Position numbers and translations under genes: made by a program. A stretch of 64,000 nt of DNA from Bifidobacterium callitrichos DSM 23973 (GTDB taxonomy: Bacteria > Actinomycetota > Actinomycetes > Actinomycetales > Bifidobacteriaceae). The DNA lies in contig NZ_JGYS01000001.1 in the NCBI RefSeq assembly GCF_000741175.1, positions 1-64,000 on the forward strand. The letters run 5' to 3'. This document shows positions 1-6,908 of this stretch, one piece after another; within the stretch, counting starts at the first letter, position 1, and every line of letters starts with the position of its first letter. The notes beneath the pieces are model-generated. The model saw nothing but the letters and a program-made list of their open reading frames with translations. It did not search any database and had not been told where the DNA came from.

Positions 1-1
1 C

Positions 2-532
2 CACATCGTGTCCTGGGCGACCGACGCGCTCGACAAGGTACGAACCGCCGCATGGCGCGAGGCCCGGAAGAAAGGCGTCGCCAAAAAGGGCGCGAAGGAC
101 CCGGTCAAGGGCGCCAGATGGGCGCTGCTGAAGAACGAGGGCGACCTGACCGCCGGCCAGAAGGCCCAACTGGAATGCATCGCCAACACCAACGAGACCC
201 TCTGGGAGGCGTACAAGCTCAAGGAACGCCTGCGCATGATCCTCAAACAGACCGCCGACAAAGCCGACCCCCTGCTGCGCCAATGGGCCGCGGACGCGTC
301 CCTGTCCGGCATCCCCGGATTCGTCCAGCTCGGCGAGAAGATCGCCAGGCGCCACTTCGACATCCTCACGACCATCCGCAGAGGACTGTCCAACGCCAGG
401 CTAGAGGCCGTGAACAACAAGATCAAGACCACCATCAAAATCGGCTACGGCTACCGCAACCTCGACAACCTCATCGGCCTCGTCATGCTCAAATGCGGCG
501 GACTCAACCTACAACTCCCCGGACGCCAATAA
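2..532 (+). CDS. ISL3-family transposase, C-terminal part (cut by window edge)
   Basis: The reading frame is already open at base 2, so this is the tail of a longer gene and the GTG at 8 is probably internal. About 175 residues are visible, rich in Lys/Arg. The end contains the typical ISL3 DDE-transposase C-terminus: a segment around residues 120-165 reading RRGLSNARLEAVNNKIKT followed by a GYGYRN stretch, in which the Glu of LEAVNN is the expected last catalytic acid. The role is cut-and-paste movement of an insertion sequence. It sits beside the iteron region of an integrated element. Whether the copy is intact cannot be judged here. Confidence 0.85.
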   Translation, partial: HIVSWATDALDKVRTAAWREARKKGVAKKGAKDPVKGARWALLKNEGDLTAGQKAQLECIANTNETLWEAYKLKERLRMILKQTADKADPLLRQWAADASLSGIPGFVQLGEKIARRHFDILTTIRRGLSNARLEAVNNKIKTTIKIGYGYRNLDNLIGLVMLKCGGLNLQLPGRQ

Positions 533-875
533 CCAGTAGGCCAAACCAGTGATCCACACCCACACAAACACCCGAAGAGCCTAAAAAAAAACGCTCTTGC
601 ACGCACAGGCCATCAGGTCCGTGAGAGACGGGACGGCGGCGACCCATATAACCATGAAATAACCATTAATCCTTATAACCATGGGGGTATACAGTCTGCA
701 CACCCTTTTGTATACAATCTGCGCCCTAAAGGGTATGCAGTTTGCGCCATCGTGGGTATACAGTCTGCGTACCCTTTTGTATACAGTCTGTATACCCTTT
801 GTCGGTATCGATGGAATCGGGAGGACGGTTAGGGTATGCAAATCGTGCACCCTAACCGATGCCGCCCATTGTTCC
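533..875. other. Non-coding replication-origin-like region
   Basis: No convincing gene lies between the transposase and the leftward operon. The stretch holds three copies of ATAACCAT (648-655, 659-666, 675-682), then five 23-bp direct repeats (listed separately), then a hairpin with 9-bp perfect arms GGTTAGGGT and ACCCTAACC (827-835 and 849-857). An AT-richer segment, iterons and a hairpin beside a short operon is the usual layout of an iteron plasmid origin. Function is inferred from layout only. Confidence 0.6.
688..802 (+). repeat. Five tandem 23-bp iterons
   Basis: Copies begin at 688, 711, 734, 757 and 780, an exact 23-bp period. The conserved 12-bp head is TATACAGTCTGC (variants TATACAATCTGC, TATGCAGTTTGC, TATACAGTCTGT). 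The tails vary, but copies 1 and 4 share ACCCTTTTG. Tight phasing with a conserved core is typical of Rep-binding iterons. The array lies just downstream of the leftward three-gene operon at 876-2039. Confidence 0.8.
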
Positions 876-1277
876 TTATGCCCGGCGTAGGTATCGGCCT
901 ATTTCGGCGTTGTCCTCAGGGTAGGTTTGTTGCAGCAAGATACTTTGCACGGTTATCGCTTCGGCTATGCATAGTCGAAAGTCCCGAGCGTATCCGCTGT
1001 GAGCGCGGCCGCCGATAGGCATTATTAGCCCTTTGCCCTTTAGCTCCTTTATAGGCCGGTTCAAGTTTCTTGCCTTGCTGCTATCCCCGTATATTTCCTT
1101 AGCGAGAGCCGCACGGGAACGTTTACACAGCGCCGGGGGTAGCTCGTTGCCGTCCTTGTCCTTTGCCCCATAGTCGGCCGCACTATTCGCCATTACCGCA
1201 AGTACGTGCCGTGCAAGCGGAGTAAGTGAATACGGTTCGCCTAGACGGATGGCCCATTTCACTAAGTTATTGCCCAT
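876..1277 (-). CDS. Hypothetical protein of the iteron element (possible replication protein)
   Basis: About 133 residues from the ATG at 1277 (reading MGNNLVKWA). It overlaps the end of the upstream gene by 11 bases, so translation is probably coupled. A TTG at 1286 is an alternative start. The sequence is basic in its centre (CKRSRAALAKEIYG, then NLNRPIKELKGKG), which could form a winged helix: a helix rich in Ala/Leu, a turn, then PIKELKGKGLI. I do not recognise the family. Its place next to the iterons makes a Rep or Rep-accessory role possible, but this is inference from position. Confidence 0.55.
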   Translation of the reverse strand: MGNNLVKWAIRLGEPYSLTPLARHVLAVMANSAADYGAKDKDGNELPPALCKRSRAALAKEIYGDSSKARNLNRPIKELKGKGLIMPIGGRAHSGYARDFRLCIAEAITVQSILLQQTYPEDNAEIGRYLRRA

Positions 1278-1710
1278 TGTTCGCAATCTCCGCCCAAGGG
1301 TCTAACGACATTGGGGGATGAAGACGACCACCCCCGGCTCTCTGCCGTACGGGCACGAATCCTAGACAACGATCTATGTAGTCGTCACCATATCGGCGTA
1401 AGAGTTTCGAGGGGGTGGCGGTCAGCAGCACGAGCACCGTGTTATAGGTGTGCGGCTTTACCGATATCCAGCGTTCACGCTCCAAGCGCTCAAGCCCCTC
1501 CCGCAATTGCACAATCACGGGCGCATTGCGACCACTAGTCAAGTCAAAATGCCACGGTAGCCCGACAAGGTGCGCCATCCTTGCATAGTCGAATTGCTGA
1601 TATCCTTTGGTGCCCTTGACTTGTCTCGCAATGTACAAATACAGTTCCTTCACCGCGTAGTTCTTCAGTCGGCCGGTCTTATGGTCTATTGCGTCGCGCT
1701 TAGCCATCAT
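1267..1710 (-). CDS. Hypothetical DNA-binding-like protein of the iteron element
   Basis: 147 residues. The start ATGATG at 1710 overlaps the previous stop by four bases (ATGA), typical of coupled translation. The N-terminal half is charged (MMAKRDAIDHKTGRLKNY), followed by a helical region with LREGLERLERERWISVKP, which resembles the recognition helix and wing of a winged-helix Rep domain. I do not recognise a named family. Together with the genes before and after it, it forms a compact leftward operon that ends at the iteron array. Replication initiation is the simplest guess, unproven. Confidence 0.55.
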   Translation of the reverse strand: MMAKRDAIDHKTGRLKNYAVKELYLYIARQVKGTKGYQQFDYARMAHLVGLPWHFDLTSGRNAPVIVQLREGLERLERERWISVKPHTYNTVLVLLTATPSKLLRRYGDDYIDRCLGFVPVRQRAGGGRLHPPMSLDPWAEIANNGQ

Positions 1711-2039
1711 TTCACCGCCTTTCCCATAGCGAGAACGGCGGCGGCGCTGCTGTTTTGCAGATCAGCGGCGGCGGAGACGGCGCGGCGGCGCGGCCTTGGT
1801 GCCGAGTCGGGGCCGTGCTGCTGCCTGATCGTGGTGTGCTCCTCGATAAAGCGCTTGAGATCAGCCACGGCATACATGTTGCGGGGCCGTCCCGCCCTAC
1901 CGGTTCCGGGGACTGTCACCACAGGAAGAGCGCCTATAGCCGTCCACCTATCCACGGTCACGGCTTCCACGCCGAGCATCGCGGCGGCATTGGTTCGATT
2001 CACGAGCAAGGCGGGCACGCCCGAGGCTTGCTTAGACAT
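1707..2039 (-). CDS. MerR/excisionase-like helix-turn-helix protein
   Basis: 110 residues starting at an ATG preceded by GGGAG. Residues about 12-60 fit an excisionase or MerR-type helix-turn-helix: VNRTNAAAMLGVEAVTVDRW, then a wing containing GRAGRPRNMYAVADLKRFIEE. The C-terminal 45 residues are Ala/Arg-rich and probably disordered. It is the first gene of the three-gene operon reading toward the iterons. It could act as an excisionase, or as a repressor of the replication operon. The sequence does not decide between them. Confidence 0.65.
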   Translation of the reverse strand: MSKQASGVPALLVNRTNAAAMLGVEAVTVDRWTAIGALPVVTVPGTGRAGRPRNMYAVADLKRFIEEHTTIRQQHGPDSAPRPRRRAVSAAADLQNSSAAAVLAMGKAVK

Positions 2040-2142
2040 GGTTGTTACTCCCTCATTGAGATGCGGGGGAGCGTCAGAGCGTCATACGTTTATGCCCTTA
2101 AGGCCGATGTGCGGGCACGTCTGATCTACTATCCCCCAAGAT

Positions 2143-2859
2143 TCACGCCATTGAGGGGCGGAACTGAGGGGCACGCGGCGCGAGAATGGCCGAAGCGATC
2201 AACAGGGAGACGACGGGCGTGATGTCAAGTGGTTGCGGGCCGTCCGGGAATTGCAGCGTGGCGAGTTGCAGCAGCAGGACGGCGAGCAGCGCAAGCGCGG
2301 CGGCAACAGCGGCCGTGGGGGCCTTATACGCCCGGATGTCGGCAAGTTCGCGTACATAGTCGGCGCGGGCTTCCAGCATTCCAGCAGATACGTATTCCGT
2401 GGCGTATTGGATAAGTGCGGCTAAGGCGTGCGCACGCGCCCACTTGCGGGCGGTTGCAGCCGTTGCCGATGAATCCATGGTGAACAGTGCGATGGTTTCC
2501 GCGTTCGTTAGCTGTATGTCGTAATCGTCCATGAGATCAAGGGCGGCGGAAACGGAGATGTCGCCGTTTGCCATGCCGACGAACAGCGCGCAACGGTTGG
2601 CCGTATCGTCAAACGCATGCGACATAAGCGAGAATCCAGCACCCGGACGGTTGGGGGTGATGGTTCCGAACTGGATGACGGCGGGGGCAAACTTGATGGT
2701 TTGCAGCACCTTGGACAGTTGCGCCACGAGATCACGACACTGTGAGCCGTGGGCCGTCCCACCGTTTCGCAGCATGACGACACGAGCGATACGGCGGATA
2801 TCGCTTGGCGTGACGGCATGCATGGTTTTCATGTGGACTAGATTACACGGGTTTTCCAC
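2143..2859 (-). CDS. Hypothetical protein with two C-terminal membrane segments
   Basis: Up to 238 residues from a GTG at 2859. An ATG at 2832 would give 229, and neither has a clear ribosome-binding site. The first 165 residues look soluble and helical. Near residues 183-200 is a hydrophobic stretch (Ala/Leu-rich, AAALALLAVLLLQLATL), and a second weaker one follows at about 212-228. I do not recognise it. It is the last gene before the tRNA-fragment boundary of the integrated element, so it belongs to the accessory cargo. Confidence 0.5.
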   Translation of the reverse strand: MENPCNLVHMKTMHAVTPSDIRRIARVVMLRNGGTAHGSQCRDLVAQLSKVLQTIKFAPAVIQFGTITPNRPGAGFSLMSHAFDDTANRCALFVGMANGDISVSAALDLMDDYDIQLTNAETIALFTMDSSATAATARKWARAHALAALIQYATEYVSAGMLEARADYVRELADIRAYKAPTAAVAAALALLAVLLLQLATLQFPDGPQPLDITPVVSLLIASAILAPRAPQFRPSMA

Positions 2860-2987
2860 CTAGACTGCACTATTCAAGACACGCATAGTTCGCTATTTTG
2901 AGGCGTTAGGGCACGCGGGGGGCACGGGGAGTGGTGTCACTATCCCAAAAACGTTGTAAAATAAGGCGTCAGAGATGATAACGGCAG

Positions 2988-3034
2988 AGACTTCTAATCT
3001 GTAGGTCGCCGGTTCGAGCCCGGCCGGGGTCACC
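2988..3034 (+). tRNA. tRNA-Arg(TCT) 3' fragment, attachment-site remnant
   Basis: Only the 3' part of a tRNA is present. It begins in the anticodon arm (loop CTTCTAA, anticodon TCT at 2992-2994), with the 3' anticodon strand TCTGT at 2999-3003. The T-arm GCCGG-TTCGAGC-CCGGC is at 3008-3024, the acceptor strand CGGGGTC at 3025-3031, then A. No GACCCCG 5' acceptor strand occurs upstream, and the expected 5' anticodon strand is mismatched. Homology therefore starts inside the anticodon stem, as expected for an att core left by a tyrosine-recombinase element using a tRNA gene. It is unlikely to give a functional tRNA. Confidence 0.75.
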
Positions 3035-3042
3035 GGCAAAGC

Positions 3043-3076
3043 CCTTGGAATCACTGTGTTCCAAGGCTTTTTCATT
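3043..3076 (+). terminator. Terminator after the tRNA fragment
   Basis: Arms CCTTGGAA (3043-3050) and TTCCAAGG (3059-3066) are perfect, followed by CTTTTTC. This probably was the native terminator of the tRNA-Arg gene at the insertion site. Confidence 0.75.
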
Positions 3077-3254
3077 CCTTTTTCGGATCGCTTCGGGACA
3101 ACATCGGACAACATCGGCAACTGTTTTTTTCGGAAACACCCCTAAGGGTGTAAGGGGTGCAAGAGCATCCTTCACGCTATAGACTGACCGTAAGTGTGCG
3201 CGACGAGAGATGCGCCGATGTCCGCCAATGGCGACGAATGCAAGGAGAAGGGTC

Positions 3255-3956
3255 ATGCCACCATCACATCCGATGATCGAGGTGCGGCATCTGCGCAAGG
3301 AATATCCCACCGCGGATGAGACCGTAGTCGCGCTTGAGGATGTCAACCTCGCCATTCCCCGCGGCCAGATCTGCTGCATCTACGGCGAATCCGGCTCCGG
3401 CAAATCCACGCTGCTCAACCAGCTCGCAGGCATGGAGAAGCCCACGCGCGGAGGCGTGCGCATCGGGGGAGTGGTCGTCTCCGCACTAGATGAGAACGAG
3501 CTCGCCGCCTTCCGTCAGCGTCATCTGGGATTCGTCTTCCAGTCATACAACCTGCTGCCGAACCTCAACGCCGTCGAGAACGTCGCGATGCCGCTCATGT
3601 TCCGCGGCGTGCCGAAGGATCGTCGCGAGGCGGCGGCACGCGGCATCCTCAAGCGCGTCGGACTCGGCAAACGGCTCACGCACTATCCGACGCAGATGTC
3701 CGGCGGCCAGCAGCAGCGCGTCGGCATCGCCCGCGCGTTCGTCGCCAGACCCGAGGTGGTGTTCGCCGACGAACCGACCGGCAACCTCGACTCGAAGACC
3801 AAGGTCGACGTGATGGAGATGATCTGCTCGTTCGCACGCGACCTCAACCAGACCATCGTGCTGGTCACGCACGACGACAACATGGCGCAGTACGCCGACC
3901 GCATCGTCACCCTGCTTGATGGACGGGTCGTCGATGATCGACTCACCGGAAACTGA
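3255..3956 (+). CDS. ABC transporter ATP-binding protein, MacB/LolD type
   Basis: 233 residues. The start is the ATG at 3255, preceded by AAGGAGAA; the frame is open upstream but lacks a ribosome-binding site. It has all ABC ATPase motifs: Walker A GESGSGKST, Q-loop FVFQSYNLLP, signature MSGGQQQRVGIARA, Walker B VVFADEPTGNLDS, and the H-loop His in LVTHD. The FQSYNLLP and EPTGNLDS forms are typical of the MacB/LolD/FtsE branch, which drives mechanotransmission by non-channel permeases. It is followed by a secreted protein and a MacB-like permease in the same direction, forming one export or stress-response module. Confidence 0.92.
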   Translation: MPPSHPMIEVRHLRKEYPTADETVVALEDVNLAIPRGQICCIYGESGSGKSTLLNQLAGMEKPTRGGVRIGGVVVSALDENELAAFRQRHLGFVFQSYNLLPNLNAVENVAMPLMFRGVPKDRREAAARGILKRVGLGKRLTHYPTQMSGGQQQRVGIARAFVARPEVVFADEPTGNLDSKTKVDVMEMICSFARDLNQTIVLVTHDDNMAQYADRIVTLLDGRVVDDRLTGN

Positions 3957-4020
3957 CCGAATACGGAAACACAGGCACACGAAGCCAAGGAAGCAACCAA
4001 GGAAGAAGGAGAGACACACC

Positions 4021-5364
4021 ATGACCACACGAGGAACGAAGGGCCCGGACTCCGGAGCCGCAGTGCCGATGGCGTCGGCATCACGTTCGGGCGCACGCAT
4101 GCCGCGCACGCTGATCGCCCTGCTCATGACGCTCGCCATGGCGCTCATGCTCGCCGCCTCCCCGCTGGCGCCCGCGGTGCGCATCGCCCATGCGGAAGGC
4201 ACGAACGTCGCCGCCGGACAGGCGGCGTCCGGCGGCTCCGGCGCAGCCTCGGGAGCCTCCGGAGCCTCGGGCGGTGAATCCGCCACACCGATCGCCGGTC
4301 CCGTGCCCAACGTCATCATCACCAACTTCACATACGGCGAGGGATCGGTCGCGGTCGGCAGCGACTTCACGCTTTCGTTCACGTTCCAGAACAAGGGCAA
4401 GGTGGCGGTGAGCAACATGGTCGTCACCGTGGATGGCGGTGAGAACTTCGCCATCGCCGGCGGCACGAACACGTTCTACTTCGACGCGCTCTCCGCCGGC
4501 CGTTCGGCCACGCAGAGCGTGCCGATGCAGGCCCTGCCGACCGCGAAGAGCGGCGCGCAGGGGGTGACCGTGAGCTTCCGCTACGAGTACGTGGACTCCG
4601 GCTCGCGCTCCTCCAGCTCCTCCGACATCAGGATCTCCGTACCGGTCTCCCAGCCCGACCGGTTCCAGCTCGACGCCCCCGTGCCGCCCGAGGACGCGAT
4701 GGTCGGCAACGAGACCACCATCACGATGAACTACGTGAACAAGGGCAAGGGCGACATCGCCAACGTCGAGGCGTCGATCGAGGGCGACGGCTTCGACACC
4801 ATGACCAAGACCCAGTACGTCGGCAACGTCGCCTCCGGCGCGAACGGTTCGATCGGCTTCGCGTTCACGCCCACGCAGTCCGGCGAGCTTCAGGCCAAGC
4901 TGCACATCGCCTATGAGGACTCCGACGGCAAGGCCCAGTCCAAGGACTTCCCGGTGACCGTGAACGTCGCCGACGCCGCCCCCATGCCCGACGACACGGC
5001 GATGGCCGTCGACGAGCAGTCGCAGCAGGGTGCGCCCGCGTGGGTGTGGGCTCTTGTCGCCGTGGTCGTGATCGGCGCGATCGTGCTCGTCGTCGTGCTC
5101 GTGCGTCGTCGTCGCAAGAAGAAGGCGAAGAAGAGCGAGATCGACGAGGAGTGGGACGAGTGGAACAAGCCCGACGGCGACGGCACGACGGGCCCGTCCG
5201 ATCCGACCGTCCCCGTTCCGGCACCGTCCGCGGCCAGCCCCGCCGCCGATCCCGAGGCGACCCGGCTGATCGCCACGCCGCAGGCTCCACAGACCCCGTC
5301 CCCCGCCAAGGACGGGTCCGCGGATCAGGGCCAGGCGCGCCGCGCTCGCAGGGGACGCGCATGA
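4021..5364 (+). CDS. Secreted, membrane-anchored CARDB-like protein of the ABC module
   Basis: 447 residues from the ATG at 4021 (GAAGGAGA upstream). A long N-region is followed by a signal segment at about residues 27-57 (LIALLMTLAMALMLAASPLAP). A Gly/Ser/Ala linker leads to two Ig-like repeats resembling CARDB/NEW3 domains (about 95-205 and 215-310; both contain the NKGKG or NKGKV motif after a Thr-rich strand). A transmembrane helix lies near 340-363, then a basic stop-transfer RRRRKKKAKK and a cytosolic Pro/Ala-rich tail. The stop overlaps the permease start by four bases (ATGA). It probably serves as the extracellular partner of the transporter; the cargo is unknown. Confidence 0.75.
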   Translation: MTTRGTKGPDSGAAVPMASASRSGARMPRTLIALLMTLAMALMLAASPLAPAVRIAHAEGTNVAAGQAASGGSGAASGASGASGGESATPIAGPVPNVIITNFTYGEGSVAVGSDFTLSFTFQNKGKVAVSNMVVTVDGGENFAIAGGTNTFYFDALSAGRSATQSVPMQALPTAKSGAQGVTVSFRYEYVDSGSRSSSSSDIRISVPVSQPDRFQLDAPVPPEDAMVGNETTITMNYVNKGKGDIANVEASIEGDGFDTMTKTQYVGNVASGANGSIGFAFTPTQSGELQAKLHIAYEDSDGKAQSKDFPVTVNVADAAPMPDDTAMAVDEQSQQGAPAWVWALVAVVVIGAIVLVVVLVRRRRKKKAKKSEIDEEWDEWNKPDGDGTTGPSDPTVPVPAPSAASPAADPEATRLIATPQAPQTPSPAKDGSADQGQARRARRGRA

Positions 5365-6908
5365 ACTTCGCCGACATCCTCAGACTGTGCGTGCAGAACC
5401 TGTTCCGCCGCAAGTCGCGCACGATCCTCACCGTCCTCGGCGTGATCGTCGGATGCTGCTCGATCGTGCTCATGGTCTCGTTCGGCCAGGGCATCAACGA
5501 GCAGAACGAGCGCAGCCTCAAGGCGATGGGCGACCTGTCGATCGTCACCGCGTACACGTCCGGCGGCGGCTACGGCATGGCCATGGCCTCCGGCGGCAGC
5601 TCGTCCTCCGGCGGTTCCGGCTCGGTCAAGCTTGACGACAAGGCGATCGAATCCTTCCGTTCGATCGCCGGCGTCGAAGGCGTCACCCCGGTGAAGAACC
5701 TGCAGTACACCGCCACGGCCAAGGCCGGCGCCGGCGGACGCTACATCGACGACGGCGTGCAGATCATGGGCATCGACATGAGCCAGCTCGACGCCATGGG
5801 GCTCAAGCTCACCGAAGGCGACAAGCCGGTGAACGAGAAGCAGATCCTCGCCGGCGAGCATGTGGTCTACGGGTTCATGGATTCGCTGCGCAACGGTGCG
5901 ATGCGCAGCTACGCGGACGGCTCCTGCACCTACAGCGAGGCCACCGGCCAATGCGTGCCGACCGAAGGGGAGGACCCGTACTTCAACCTGCTCACCACGC
6001 CGATCACGCTCGTCACCGGCGCGAACTATCAGGGCGACCCCTACGTGCAGAACCTGTACTCGGGTGGCGCCGCGGGCATGGCCGGCGGGGCTTCCGGGGC
6101 CGGGGCGTCCGGCGCGGACGGCCAGTCGCAGAACGTCACCCTTGACTTCACGGTCACCGGCGTGCTCAAGGGCGACTACAACAAGGGCTACGCCACCACC
6201 GACGGCTTCGTCATGGACCTGAAGGTCATGCAGTCGCTGCTGAAGAAGATCGATCCGTCGTCCGCGGCCAAATCCATGACCTACGACCAGGCGCTCGTCA
6301 AGGTGGCGGACCTGAGTCAGGTGCCCGTGGTCGAGTCGCAGTTGAAGGCGATGGGCTACGAGACGTCGTCGTACGAGGACCTGCGCAAGTCGATGGAGGA
6401 GGGCACGCGTGTCATCCAGCTGATTCTCGGCGGCATCGGCGCGGTGTCGCTGCTCGTCGCCGCCATCGGCATCGCCAACACGATGGTCATGTCCGTGTCG
6501 GAGCGTACGCGCGAGATCGGCATCATGAAGGCGCTCGGCTGCTACGTGCGCGACATCCGCGTCATGTTCCTGACCGAGGCCGGTGCGATCGGCTTCTTCG
6601 GAGGAGTGATCGGCGCCGCGCTGAGCGCGTTCGTCTCGCTGGGCATCAACGTGGGCGGCATGTGGCTGTCCAGCATGTCGTCCTCCTCGTCCGACGGCTC
6701 AGGGTCAGGCGGCGGCGCGTCGTTCGGCACGATGGTCTGGCAGGCGATCGTCGGAGGCGAGGACGTGACCCGCTACTCGGTCATTCCGTGGTGGCTGTAC
6801 CTGTTCGCGATCCTCTTCGCGACCTGCGTCGGCCTGCTGTTCGGATTCGGACCGGCCAACAAGGCCGTGAAGATCCCCGCGCTGGACGCCATCAAGAACG
6901 AGCAGTGA
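5361..6908 (+). CDS. ABC transporter permease, MacB/FtsX family
   Basis: 515 residues from the ATG at 5361, overlapping the preceding stop. Typical MacB layout: a cytosolic start with NLFRRKSRTILTVLGVIVG, TM1 at about 20-42, a large extracellular domain (about 45-355) rich in Gly/Ser inserts, then three TM helices near 365-390, 415-445 and 485-505. The FtsX core follows TM2 (SERTREIGIMKALG, the coupling segment that contacts the ATPase). Such permeases export peptides or lipids or sense envelope stress. The unusually Ser/Gly-rich insert between TM3 and TM4 is odd. The end overlaps the convergent dxs-like gene by 17 bases. Confidence 0.9.
   Translation: MNFADILRLCVQNLFRRKSRTILTVLGVIVGCCSIVLMVSFGQGINEQNERSLKAMGDLSIVTAYTSGGGYGMAMASGGSSSSGGSGSVKLDDKAIESFRSIAGVEGVTPVKNLQYTATAKAGAGGRYIDDGVQIMGIDMSQLDAMGLKLTEGDKPVNEKQILAGEHVVYGFMDSLRNGAMRSYADGSCTYSEATGQCVPTEGEDPYFNLLTTPITLVTGANYQGDPYVQNLYSGGAAGMAGGASGAGASGADGQSQNVTLDFTVTGVLKGDYNKGYATTDGFVMDLKVMQSLLKKIDPSSAAKSMTYDQALVKVADLSQVPVVESQLKAMGYETSSYEDLRKSMEEGTRVIQLILGGIGAVSLLVAAIGIANTMVMSVSERTREIGIMKALGCYVRDIRVMFLTEAGAIGFFGGVIGAALSAFVSLGINVGGMWLSSMSSSSSDGSGSGGGASFGTMVWQAIVGGEDVTRYSVIPWWLYLFAILFATCVGLLFGFGPANKAVKIPALDAIKNEQ

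Noticed and set aside
688..802. CRISPR array at the 23-bp repeats
   Set aside because: Repeats are contiguous with no unique spacers and no cas genes; they fit iterons.
2893..3120. 75-codon frame across the tRNA-Arg fragment
   Set aside because: It is a translation of the tRNA 3' end (the familiar spurious PAGLEPATYR peptide), not a gene.
3210..3254. 15-residue N-terminal extension of the ABC ATPase
   Set aside because: No ribosome-binding site; ATG 3255 has AAGGAGAA and begins near the family start.
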